This document shows positions 1-6,668 of a DNA stretch of 15,119 bases, in pieces. The position numbers were made by a program, and so were the translations under genes. How positions within the stretch are numbered: the first letter of the stretch is position 1; every line of letters begins with the position of its first letter. The notes under the pieces were generated by a model. It was not told the origin of the DNA. It made no database searches and worked only from the letters and a program-made list of their open reading frames with translations. Source of the stretch: Syntrophomonadaceae bacterium (GTDB taxonomy: Bacteria; Bacillota_D; Dethiobacteria; DTU022; UBA8154); NCBI GenBank assembly GCA_007120815.1, contig SKMY01000183.1:1-15119 (forward strand), read 5' to 3'.

Positions 1-1140
1 TCGACTGGCACGACCGCTCCAAATAATGTTATCCCATACAGTGGCCCCACTTTCAATTGTTTTACAAGGCCAAATACGAATACCCGGTTTGATCGTGGCC
101 TGGGTTTCCACCATGCTTTCACTACCCACCACTGCACCTTCATAAATCTCGGTATCATCTTTTAAAATGACCCCAGAAGCCAGTACGCCGCCGCGAACCG
201 TCACTTTTTTCCCGATATGTACTCCTGACCAGGTTATTCCTTTTTTTATACTGGCCCGTTCAGCCAGGTAATTGTCGGTTCCCAGGCATGAGTACGAGCC
301 AACTTCAACACCATCAGCGATCCGGGTTCCTTTTCCTATAAACACAGGCGCATGAATCCGAGCTCCCCGATGAATATCGGCCTCACTGCTGATCCAAATT
401 CCGTTTTTGTTTTCTACCTGAAGGTCCAGTTTCACTTTTTCATCCAATATATCATAGTGCGCCTGCCGGTATTGTTCGATGGAACCGATATCGCACCAGA
501 AGTTCCGTACAACCTTCCCATACATGGCTTTTTTCTTTTCCATGAGCAAGGGAAATAAATTTTTGCTAAAATCAAAATTTGTTCCTGGCGGAATATAGTC
601 CAAGACTTCCGGTTCCAAAATATATATGCCTGTATTCACCGTATCGCTAAACACTTCTCCCCAGCGGGGTTTCTCCAGGAAGCGCGTAATTCGACCTTCT
701 TCATCCACAACGACGATACCGTATTCCAGTGGATTTTCCTGGGGACTTAAAATAATTGTAGCCAGGGCATTTCTTTCTCGATGATAATCAATCGCCTCGG
801 TCAGGTTAATATCAGTCAGGCAGTCGCCGCTGATCACCAGGAAGGTTTCATCGAGAAAGGATTCTGCATTTTTGACACTTCCAGCTGTTCCTAAGGGTTT
901 TTCTTCCAGGAAATAGTTAAACCTGACACCAAATTCATCCCCCTCTTCAAAGTGCTCCCTGATTTTCTGCGGAAGATATTGAAGTGTAACAGCCAGGTCT
1001 CGAATTCCATGTTCAGCCAGCAGCTCAATGATATACTCCATCATCGGCCTTGACATAATTGGTACCATGGGCTTGGGCAGGTCACAGGTTAAGGGACGCA
1101 GCCTGGCTCCTTCCCCACCCGCCATGATGACTGCTTTCAA
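1..1140 (-). CDS. Mannose-1-phosphate guanylyltransferase-type nucleotidyltransferase, probable front half of a ManC/phosphomannomutase fusion (partial)
   Basis: The reading frame is open from a TTG at 1140-1138 to the left edge, giving 380 residues and no stop, so the C-terminus lies outside. The start is set by AAAGGAG about 8 nt upstream; an ATG nearer the RBS hits a stop after three codons. The N-terminus carries the pyrophosphorylase signature (MAGGEGARLRPLT, then PKPM), followed by GTAGSV, SGDCLTD and NTGIYILEPEVLDYIP, which form a sugar-phosphate nucleotidyltransferase domain of about 235 residues. Residues 255-370 are hexapeptide repeats of a left-handed beta-helix. The last visible residues (IIWSGRASR) resemble the linker that, in Clostridia, leads into a phosphomannomutase domain in proteins of about 820 residues. 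The inferred role is GDP-mannose or related sugar-nucleotide supply for cell-surface glycans. The substrate cannot be fixed from sequence; glucose-1-phosphate is possible. Confidence 0.88.
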   Translation of the reverse strand, partial: MKAVIMAGGEGARLRPLTCDLPKPMVPIMSRPMMEYIIELLAEHGIRDLAVTLQYLPQKIREHFEEGDEFGVRFNYFLEEKPLGTAGSVKNAESFLDETFLVISGDCLTDINLTEAIDYHRERNALATIILSPQENPLEYGIVVVDEEGRITRFLEKPRWGEVFSDTVNTGIYILEPEVLDYIPPGTNFDFSKNLFPLLMEKKKAMYGKVVRNFWCDIGSIEQYRQAHYDILDEKVKLDLQVENKNGIWISSEADIHRGARIHAPVFIGKGTRIADGVEVGSYSCLGTDNYLAERASIKKGITWSGVHIGKKVTVRGGVLASGVILKDDTEIYEGAVVGSESMVETQATIKPGIRIWPCKTIESGATVWDNIIWSGRASR

Positions 1141-1314
1141 AATTTCATCTCCTTTCCACACTACATTTCCAGATATTATGGTACTGTCGTCATCTTATTA
1201 GCTTATTATCCCCCTAAATGCTGCGGTTAAATCATCAAAAAAAGTGGCAAAATAAGCCCGGTTAAAAAGTGATTCGAGGAAGAAATTGCTATCCCTATCT
1301 CTTGATAATCCTTC

Positions 1315-1343
1315 TTGTTTGTTAAGTGAGTTTCCATTAAAAT
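1315..1343 (+). promoter_or_regulatory. Candidate sigma-A promoter for the YdjM-like gene and asnB
   Basis: TTGTTT at 1315-1320 and TAAAAT at 1338-1343 are separated by exactly 17 nt. The -10 box matches consensus at 5 of 6 positions and the -35 box at only 3 of 6. It lies about 55 nt upstream of the membrane hydrolase start in the divergent gap 1141-1397. I saw no convincing promoter for the leftward nucleotidyltransferase in that gap. Confidence 0.4.
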
Positions 1344-1397
1344 AGAACGTGAGCTTATATCAACCTTATAAATTCAGAAAGGTGCTGTTCTGGCAAG

Positions 1398-1931
1398 ATG
1401 GATGTTTTTTCACACGGATTTTGGGGGGGGCTTTTTTTCGGCAAAAACAGGCGCCTTTTGTTTTGGGCCGTTCTTTTCGGTGTCCTGCCCGATGTAATTG
1501 CCTTCTCACCGCTGTTGTTCTATGCCTATAACGGCCATTTTGTTTTGGGCAGCCAACCGGATATGTCTATGTACCCACAGACGATATTAACCCTTTACAG
1601 CATAACCCACAGCCTGGTCATAGCGATCCCCATTTATTTTTTCATTCGCTTTTTTAACCGGGAGCTTTCTTATGCGTTCCTGGCCTGGCCGCTGCATATT
1701 CTTTTTGATATCCCAACCCATACAGCGGATTACTTTCCCACGCCGTTCCTCTATCCTATCAGTAATTTTCACATTTCGGGCATATCATGGAGCCAACCCT
1801 ATTTTTTCATAGCAAACTACACCGCAATCGTTGCAATTTCGATATTTCTTATTGCGAAAAAACACCGAAATATTAACCTCAAAAATGTTAAGAAATGGCT
1901 GTTATTTTCATCTCAAAAAACCCGGGACTAA
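1398..1931 (+). CDS. Small integral membrane protein, YdjM/DUF457-like predicted metal-dependent hydrolase
   Basis: The 177-residue protein has about four hydrophobic segments. Polar motifs lie at segment ends: MDVFSHGFWGG at the N-terminus, LPDV near residue 32, THSLV near 69, and HILFDIPTHTADYFPTPFLYPIS around 99-121. This spacing of His and Asp residues (SH, LPD, HS, H..FD..TH) and the PT..L.PIS tail recall the YdjM/DUF457 family of membrane-bound predicted metal-dependent hydrolases, whose substrate is unknown. The ATG at 1398 has only a distant purine stretch (AAAGGTG, about 13 nt away), so initiation may be weak. The charged C-terminus (KKHRN..KNVKK) is probably cytoplasmic. asnB follows 79 nt downstream on the same strand, so the two may share a transcript, but no functional link is evident. 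The family call is by motif only. Confidence 0.68.
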   Translation: MDVFSHGFWGGLFFGKNRRLLFWAVLFGVLPDVIAFSPLLFYAYNGHFVLGSQPDMSMYPQTILTLYSITHSLVIAIPIYFFIRFFNRELSYAFLAWPLHILFDIPTHTADYFPTPFLYPISNFHISGISWSQPYFFIANYTAIVAISIFLIAKKHRNINLKNVKKWLLFSSQKTRD

Positions 1932-2010
1932 TTCCATAAAAATGCCTGTATGTTTTAACCCTTTTGGGGAAATGTTCATAAGATAGAGCATCAACCAAGG
2001 GGGGATTTTC

Positions 2011-3888
2011 GTGTGCGGTTTTTGTGGAATCTACCTGGAACACGGCAGCGTTAACGAAAATGTCCTGACTGCGATGCGAGAACAGATGCATCATCGCGGT
2101 CCGGACGAAGGAAATAATTACATCCAGGGTCCATTAGGAATGGCCTCTCGGAGATTGAAAATAATTGATCTGTATACCGGTCAGCAGCCCATGAGCAATG
2201 AAAACAAAGACCTCTGGCTGGTATACAGCGGCGAAATCTACAATTGCCAGTCCCTCCGGAAAGATTTAACAGCCCGCGGGCATCATTTTGCTTCCCGGAG
2301 TGATTCCGAAGTCATTTTACATCTATACGAGGAACATGGAACAGAATGCTTGCAATTTCTCCGGGGGATGTTTGCTTTTGTTATTTGGGATGAAAAGCAG
2401 CAGGTGCTTTTTGGCGCCCGGGATCGATTTGGCATCAAGCCCTTTTACTACATGGAAAAGACCGGGCTATTTGCTTTTTCCTCGGAAATAAAAGCCCTTG
2501 CAGAAATCCCGGACCTCCCTTTTCATGTAGACGAGAGGGCTTTCCTGGATTACTTAACGTTCCAATATGTCCCCGATCCCCGGACCATGTTCTCCGGCAT
2601 TTACAGGCTTCCGCCCGCCCATTATTTTATTAAATCCCCCGAGCACCCTGTCCGGTTATCCCGGTACTGGCAGATGCGGTTTGCGCCGGCGGAAAAATCC
2701 CTATCCTATTTTACTGAAGGCATCAGGGAAAAACTTCGGGAATCCGTAAAGCTTCATTTAAACAGCGATGTTCCCAGGGGGGCCTTTCTCAGCAGTGGGG
2801 TAGACTCAGCAATCATAGCTGCCCTGGCCGGTGAAGTAGAGCCCATATCTACTTTCAGCGTCGGTTACGCTGAGAAAGAGTACAGCGAACTGGAGGAAGC
2901 CCGGGAAACCGCCGACTACCTGGGAACCGATCACAATGAGTACATCATAACCCCGGAAGAATTTCTAAAGCATCTGCCCGAACTTATTTGGCACTTCGAT
3001 GAGCCCGTTGCTGACCCGGCAGCCATATCCCTGTTTTTTGTGGCCCGAATGGCTTCCGAAAAAGTAACCGTAGCCCTTTCCGGTGAGGGAGCAGATGAAG
3101 TGTTTGGCGGGTACGGCATATACCGGGAACCGGCGGCCCTTTCCCCTGTACACCGGGTGCCCAATCCCCTGCGCAGCTATCTCTTCCAGGTTGGCAAATT
3201 GCTTCCCGATCGGACCCCGGGAAAAAGTTACCTCTCCAGGGCTCAACGCCCCCTGGAAGAACGGTTTTTGGGCAATGCCCGAATTTTTGACCCCCGCGAA
3301 AAAGAAAAGCTCACCGGACGCCAAAACACCCCTTCTCCTGAACGGTTGACTGCACCTTTTTACCGGCAGGTTGCTCACCTGGACGATGTGGCTCGCATGC
3401 AGTATATCGACCTGAATTTCTGGATGCCGGGAGACATTTTAATGAAAGCCGATAAAATGACCATGGCCAACTCCCTGGAACTGAGAGTCCCGTATCTGGA
3501 TCACCAGCTGTTTGAGTTCGCCGCTACCATTCCTTTAAAATATCGGGTCCGGGGAAAAACAACCAAACTGGCCCTTCGTGAAGCTTTTAAAGACATCCTG
3601 CCTTCCCAGGCCGTGAACCGGCCCAAAAAAGGATTCCCTGTACCCACCCGTGAGTGGATGCGGCGGCGGGATTTCCAAAAGCTGTACCTCGAACTTCTAG
3701 CCGGCGATGGAGGAAAATACTTTGACAAAGATTATGCCAAACATCTTCTTCAATCCCATGCTGACAAGAAGGCCAATCTTAGCCGGAAGCTCTGGACTAT
3801 AATGGTCTTCCTGTTGTGGCACGAAACATTTATCGGTCCTGCGCCCAAATCCTCTATGCCCAGGCAAAAAGAAAAAGCCGGTGTATAA
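2011..3888 (+). CDS. asnB: Asparagine synthetase, glutamine-hydrolysing
   Basis: The 625-residue protein matches class B asparagine synthetases, which make asparagine from aspartate, ATP and glutamine in the cytoplasm. The GTG start is fixed by Cys2 (MCGFCGIY), the N-terminal nucleophile exposed after Met removal, and by an AAGGGGGG ribosome binding site 6 nt upstream. Residues 1 to about 205 form the Ntn glutaminase domain, with HHRGPDE near 28, RLKIIDL near 48 and GEIYN at 74-78. The synthetase domain has the PP-loop SSGVDS near 261, SGEGADEVFGGY near 356, and a late DKMTMANSLELRVPYLDH motif. Residue 73 is Ser where the family usually has Asn in NGEIYN. Homologues of this length also act in cell-wall or polysaccharide amidation, so free asparagine as product is likely but not certain. 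An intrinsic terminator lies 44 nt past the stop. Confidence 0.95.
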   Translation: MCGFCGIYLEHGSVNENVLTAMREQMHHRGPDEGNNYIQGPLGMASRRLKIIDLYTGQQPMSNENKDLWLVYSGEIYNCQSLRKDLTARGHHFASRSDSEVILHLYEEHGTECLQFLRGMFAFVIWDEKQQVLFGARDRFGIKPFYYMEKTGLFAFSSEIKALAEIPDLPFHVDERAFLDYLTFQYVPDPRTMFSGIYRLPPAHYFIKSPEHPVRLSRYWQMRFAPAEKSLSYFTEGIREKLRESVKLHLNSDVPRGAFLSSGVDSAIIAALAGEVEPISTFSVGYAEKEYSELEEARETADYLGTDHNEYIITPEEFLKHLPELIWHFDEPVADPAAISLFFVARMASEKVTVALSGEGADEVFGGYGIYREPAALSPVHRVPNPLRSYLFQVGKLLPDRTPGKSYLSRAQRPLEERFLGNARIFDPREKEKLTGRQNTPSPERLTAPFYRQVAHLDDVARMQYIDLNFWMPGDILMKADKMTMANSLELRVPYLDHQLFEFAATIPLKYRVRGKTTKLALREAFKDILPSQAVNRPKKGFPVPTREWMRRRDFQKLYLELLAGDGGKYFDKDYAKHLLQSHADKKANLSRKLWTIMVFLLWHETFIGPAPKSSMPRQKEKAGV

Positions 3889-3890
3889 AC

Positions 3891-3938
3891 CCAGGAAGCA
3901 AGGGGAAGCACGGGGAAGCACGGGGAAGCAGGGAAGCA
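3891..3938 (+). repeat. Tandem repeat, 10-bp unit (CGGGGAAGCA), about 4.8 copies
   Basis: Just after the asnB stop, units of the form (A/C)GGGGAAGCA run at 3891-3900, 3901-3910, 3911-3920 and 3921-3930, plus a shortened unit at 3931-3938. The last GGAAGCA is also the 5' stem of the terminator at 3932-3967. The other units carry the same seven bases and could pair with the same 3' arm. Confidence 0.85.
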
Positions 3939-3967
3939 TGGGGACGGTTCTCCTGCTTCCTTTTTTT
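3932..3967 (+). terminator. Intrinsic terminator of asnB
   Basis: GGAAGCA (3932-3938) pairs with TGCTTCC (3954-3960). After a single bulged T, GGGGA (3940-3944) pairs with TCTCC (3949-3953, one G-U), closing a CGGT loop. Seven T follow at 3961-3967. The 12-bp stem and T tract make a textbook Rho-independent terminator. Its left arm and loop are the same GGAAGC..GGGGACGGTTCT sequence as the arm of the adjoining palindromic element. Confidence 0.85.
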
Positions 3968-3976
3968 CCTTCCCAG

Positions 3977-4105
3977 GGAAGCTTGGGGACGGTTCTGGTG
4001 CTTTCCATCTTTCAAGGTATGGGGACACACCTCCAAAAACAGGAATGTCCCCTATGCCTCCGCTTCGCTACGGAAGCAAGAGAACCGTCCCCATGCTTCC
4101 TTTTT
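3977..4105. repeat. REP/MITE-like nested palindrome, copy A
   Basis: A 20-nt outer inverted repeat (3977-3996 with 4081-4100, one mismatch) is built on GGGGACGGTTCT and AGAACCGTCCCC with GGAAGC ends. It encloses an inner inverted repeat, GGGGACA (4021-4027) with TGTCCCC (4046-4052). The interior closely matches a second copy at 11283-11414, including TTTCAAGGTATGGGGACACA. It has no coding capacity. Five T follow the right arm (4101-4105), so the structure may also terminate rightward transcription. The leftward nitroreductase gene stops at 4107. It is probably a non-autonomous dispersed repeat; no transposase lies in the window. Confidence 0.75.
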
Positions 4106-4106
4106 A

Positions 4107-4688
4107 TCACTCGTCGAGGATCAATTCATCCAGGCTACGCTTGGGAACATGGTGAACCCCATTTGCATCCCGCCAGTACGCCGTATCTTTCCCGGGCGCT
4201 AATGATTCGATAACCACTTTTTCAGCGGGTTTTCCCAATGCAATCACCATCAGGATGCTGTACGGTGAGGGGATGTTTAGCTCCCGACGCAATCGCCGGC
4301 GGTCCACAGATCCCACCATACATCCACCCAAGCCCCGCTCTACGGCACCCAGTAAAATGGTCTGCGCCGCAATCCCGAGATCACATTCTGCCGACTGGGA
4401 TATAGCGGTATCCCCAAGAATAATAATATAGGCCGCAGGGCGCTTATTTTTTGGCAAGGGCCGCTGATCCGGCAGCCTGGAACCCATGGTCAGGCAGGGA
4501 AAAATACGGCAGTTTTTCTCCGGATCAGCCGAAAGCATATACTTCAGCGGCTGAAGATTGTAAGATGAGGGCGTAAGTCGTGCCAGGGCGATTAGTTCTC
4601 TTAAGGTATCTTCTTTCACAATCACTGAACCATCGAACCTTCTATAGCTTCGGTTTCTAATAACAAGTTCTTTAAGCTCTTTAAACAA
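4107..4688 (-). CDS. Nitroreductase family FMN-dependent oxidoreductase
   Basis: This 193-residue protein has the features of small nitroreductase-fold flavoproteins: an FMN-phosphate-binding RSYRRF near residue 13, SSYNLQPL near 41, and LGIAAQTILLGAVERGLGGCMVGS around 103-126, then the C-terminal YWRDANGVHHVPKR. These enzymes use NAD(P)H to reduce nitro, quinone, enone or other acceptors; the substrate here is unknown. The start is TTG at 4688-4686, behind GGAGTG that overlaps the end of the upstream antiporter gene (ATG GAG TGA). The intergenic gap is 6 nt, so the two genes are almost certainly co-transcribed and translationally coupled, placing this enzyme under the fluoride riboswitch. 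The gene ends next to palindrome copy A, convergent with asnB. The family is clear; the role in fluoride stress is inference. Confidence 0.88.
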   Translation of the reverse strand: MFKELKELVIRNRSYRRFDGSVIVKEDTLRELIALARLTPSSYNLQPLKYMLSADPEKNCRIFPCLTMGSRLPDQRPLPKNKRPAAYIIILGDTAISQSAECDLGIAAQTILLGAVERGLGGCMVGSVDRRRLRRELNIPSPYSILMVIALGKPAEKVVIESLAPGKDTAYWRDANGVHHVPKRSLDELILDE

Positions 4689-4694
4689 AACCTA

Positions 4695-6320
4695 TCACTC
4701 CATGTTCAGCGAATAACTTTCTTTGTTATCACTACCGGTGATTAATATGACCGGAGCCGTTGCATTTTCAACCACACTTTGGGCCGTATCGCCCAGCAGC
4801 AGACGTTCATAAATGGGATAATTCCGTTTACCCATATAAATGTAATCCACCTTGAACTCCTCGGCCAGTTCAAGAATCTTCCTGGCCGGAGAACCACTTC
4901 TTATTTCCACTTTTACCGGCAGATCGCCTGCTATATCTTTCGCCAGGTTTTCCAGCTCTTTTTTCTCCCGGCTTTTACCGTCTTCGTGGTGAATATTAAC
5001 CAGCACCAGCCTGGCATCTTTTTGCCTGGCGCTTCTGGCAGCTTCCAACAAGGCCTCCAGGGAAACCTGGGAACCATCATAAGCAACCATTAACGTAAAG
5101 TCGTCTTTTATGCTTACCCGGGCCGGGTCTACCTTCCCTTTTTCCAAAACTCTGGGGGCAAAAAACATGGTCCCGAAAGCGCCCAGGGGAGCAGTTAGCA
5201 AGATGGCCACAACAGAAACGGCCAATATTTCTTCGCCATATCCTATCCCCATAGCCAGTGGGATACCTCCGATGGCTGCCTGAACCGTTGCCTTGGCCAT
5301 AAAAGCAACAACCATAAACATTCTCTCCTGGATTGTAATAAAAGAGCGCCAGGTCGCTGCAAAAATACCCAGACTGCGACCGATCAATAAAGCAATGACA
5401 ATCACCGCCAACCCTTGGAGACCGGCGCTGTAAATTACACTGATATTCACAGCGGCCCCGATTAAAACAAAAAGAAAGATTTCTCCCACAACCCAAACCT
5501 TATCAAGCTCTTTACGAATCTTCCTGGCCGATACAGGTGTCCGCTCCAGAATGTAAAAGCCCATTACCATCACGGATAAAAAAGCAGAATAAGGAATGTA
5601 CTCCTCTGCGATGACCAGAAGCAAACCCATGCCAAGGGCCACAACAAACTGGTGGATCACATTCTCCACAAGCTTGCTGTGATTAATTACCTTTACCACG
5701 ACCATACCGGCCAGCAGTCCAGCAAGAATACCCAGGATGATCTGAACCGGAATATCGGTTAGTTGAAGCCAAAGATTTCCTCGGCCGTCTCCAGCCAGCC
5801 AGGCTAAAAAAATGCCGAACATGGTAATAGCAACGGCATCGCTGGCTGTCCCCCCTGCCAGTATCAGGTCCGGTATTCCCTTTTTAACACCCCATCCTTC
5901 AGCTTTCAATCGCAACATAGAAGGTACAATCACCGCTGGGGAGGCCGCACAAACAATCCAGCCCAAAAGCCCGGAAGTCAGCCAGTCCCAGCCAAAGATA
6001 TAATATGCGGCCACAGCTACAACAGCGGCCTCGAAAGTTGCCGGCACAAAACTAAGTCGAACAGCCACAGTGCCCTGGGCCAGCAGCTTGTTTTTATCCA
6101 GCCCCAGGCCGGCTTTAAACAGTATCACCAGCAAGGCCAGCATCCTGATCTCTGCAGAAAGCTCCATCATGACCTGAGGCAATAGATCAAGCACATATGG
6201 CCCAAGGGCAATTCCCGAAATAAGCATGCCAATCAACCTGGGTAACCCCAGCCGGCCAGCCAGTTCCCCGGCCAGAAAGCCAACGGATAAAATGATTAGA
6301 ACACCCAAAAGCAGATCCAT
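4695..6320 (-). CDS. CPA-type cation/proton antiporter fused to a C-terminal universal stress protein domain
   Basis: The 541-residue protein starts at ATG 6320-6318; an in-frame TTG four codons upstream is less likely. Residues 1 to about 390 are very hydrophobic, with some 11-12 membrane segments typical of the CPA superfamily: LGLPRLIGMLISGIALGP near 24-41, FKAGLGLD near 68-75, SPAVIVPSM near 127-135 and GGTASDAVAI near 156-165. Where CPA2 transporters carry Asp-Asp and CPA1 Asn-Asp in the ion site, this one reads Ser-Asp. From about residue 405 (TLMVAYDGS) to 525 lies a UspA-like domain ending GDTAQSVVENATAPVILI; its nucleotide-binding motif is imperfect (GKRN..GD instead of G-2x-G-9x-G-S/T). 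An upstream fluoride riboswitch implies induction by fluoride. Whether it exports fluoride, moves Na+/K+ for pH balance, or protects indirectly is open. A nitroreductase follows 6 nt downstream. Confidence 0.9.
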   Translation of the reverse strand: MDLLLGVLIILSVGFLAGELAGRLGLPRLIGMLISGIALGPYVLDLLPQVMMELSAEIRMLALLVILFKAGLGLDKNKLLAQGTVAVRLSFVPATFEAAVVAVAAYYIFGWDWLTSGLLGWIVCAASPAVIVPSMLRLKAEGWGVKKGIPDLILAGGTASDAVAITMFGIFLAWLAGDGRGNLWLQLTDIPVQIILGILAGLLAGMVVVKVINHSKLVENVIHQFVVALGMGLLLVIAEEYIPYSAFLSVMVMGFYILERTPVSARKIRKELDKVWVVGEIFLFVLIGAAVNISVIYSAGLQGLAVIVIALLIGRSLGIFAATWRSFITIQERMFMVVAFMAKATVQAAIGGIPLAMGIGYGEEILAVSVVAILLTAPLGAFGTMFFAPRVLEKGKVDPARVSIKDDFTLMVAYDGSQVSLEALLEAARSARQKDARLVLVNIHHEDGKSREKKELENLAKDIAGDLPVKVEIRSGSPARKILELAEEFKVDYIYMGKRNYPIYERLLLGDTAQSVVENATAPVILITGSDNKESYSLNME

Positions 6321-6321
6321 A

Positions 6322-6342
6322 TTACAGCCCAACTTTCTTCAT
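6322..6342 (-). other. Possible hexapeptide leader ORF (MKKVGL) before the antiporter
   Basis: ATG at 6342-6340 opens a six-codon frame that stops at TAA 6324-6322, one base before the antiporter ATG (TAATATG). Neither start has a strong Shine-Dalgarno sequence, so coupling is conceivable, but chance is just as likely. The rest of the leader between the terminator and this point (6343-6404) shows no other clear feature. Confidence 0.2.
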
Positions 6343-6404
6343 AAGCTCTACAACCCGTCCCCTGGACACCCTCCTCTGGACAGCGCCCCGGGCAGTTCCT
6401 CTCT

Positions 6405-6452
6405 AAAACAACAAAAGCCCCTATTTCTCTCTTTTGAGAAGAAACAGGAGCC
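6405..6452 (-). terminator. Expression-platform terminator of the fluoride riboswitch
   Basis: Read on the minus strand, GCTCCTGTTTC (6451-6441) pairs with GAAATAGGGGC (6427-6417). A bulged T then separates this from TCTC (6439-6436) pairing with GAGA (6431-6428) around an AAAA loop. TTTTGTTGTTTT follows at 6416-6405. The stem has about 15 bp with two G-U pairs. Its 5' arm begins inside the aptamer: GCTCC at 6451-6447 is also needed to pair with GGGGC at 6490-6486. The two folds are therefore mutually exclusive, predicting antitermination when the aptamer binds its ligand. Confidence 0.85.
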
Positions 6453-6497
6453 ATCAGCCCTGGCTGGCAAGGCAGTTACGGGCGAGCCCCATCGCCG
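6446..6497 (-). ncRNA. Fluoride riboswitch aptamer (crcB motif)
   Basis: The minus strand reads CGGCGATGGGGCTCGCC (6497-6481), then TAACTGCC, a stem GCCTTG/CAGGGC closing a CCAGC loop (about 6473-6457), and CTGATGGCTCC (6457-6447). These are the conserved blocks of the crcB motif: a GGCGATG..CGCC hairpin, AACTGCC, a short stem, and GGGCTGATGGC. They closely match the Thermotoga fluoride riboswitch as I remember it. GGGGC at 6490-6486 can pair with GCTCC at 6451-6447, forming the expected long-range pseudoknot helix. It lies between a promoter and an overlapping terminator ahead of an antiporter-USP gene, a context consistent with fluoride resistance. Ligand specificity is inferred from the motif. 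Confidence 0.9.
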
Positions 6498-6547
6498 TAC
6501 AAACATCTTGAAGTAAAATCACCTTGAGTCGATCAAATAACAAAGAT

Positions 6548-6576
6548 AGCATATAACAACCCGGGCGGATTGTCAA
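6548..6576 (-). promoter_or_regulatory. Sigma-A promoter of the fluoride-riboswitch operon
   Basis: On the minus strand a perfect TTGACA (6576-6571) is followed after exactly 17 nt by TATGCT (6553-6548). Transcription would begin near 6541, leaving about 45 nt before the aptamer and a leader of about 220 nt before the antiporter ATG. The divergent YjbQ gene starts at 6669; I found no convincing promoter for it in 6577-6668. Confidence 0.75.
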
Positions 6577-6668
6577 TCAGGTGGAAGGAAAATTGCCACT
6601 TTTATCTAACTAGGTTTAGGGGAAAGGTACCTTACAAACCCTAATATTCTGAAAAGGAGTGAGCACCA

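Noticed and set aside
1141..1260. Leftward promoter for the nucleotidyltransferase (boxes such as GATAAT and CATAAT).
   Set aside because: No -35 box stands at 16-18 nt from any of these; nothing better than chance in AT-rich DNA.
3891..3938. Short regularly spaced repeats suggesting a CRISPR array.
   Set aside because: The 10-bp units are contiguous, with no spacers and no cas genes; this is a simple tandem repeat.
3816..4213. Several overlapping open frames on both strands over the repeat region (e.g. 3816-4202 and 3881-4213 plus, 3750-4028 and 3854-4036 minus).
   Set aside because: They are read through tandem repeats and palindromes, overlap asnB or the nitroreductase gene, and give low-complexity products without a ribosome binding site or family resemblance.
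5077..5496. Minus-strand 139-codon frame inside the antiporter.
   Set aside because: It is an alternative frame of the antiporter gene; its composition is Gly/Arg/Cys-rich with no domain.
6321..6332. TTG at 6332 as the antiporter start.
   Set aside because: It adds four residues (MGCN) before a natural ATG-led membrane segment and has no well-spaced Shine-Dalgarno; ATG 6320 is simpler.
6226..6516. Plus-strand 96-codon frame over the antiporter start and leader.
   Set aside because: It is antisense to the riboswitch and antiporter start, has no homology I recognise, and the aptamer explains the conserved bases.
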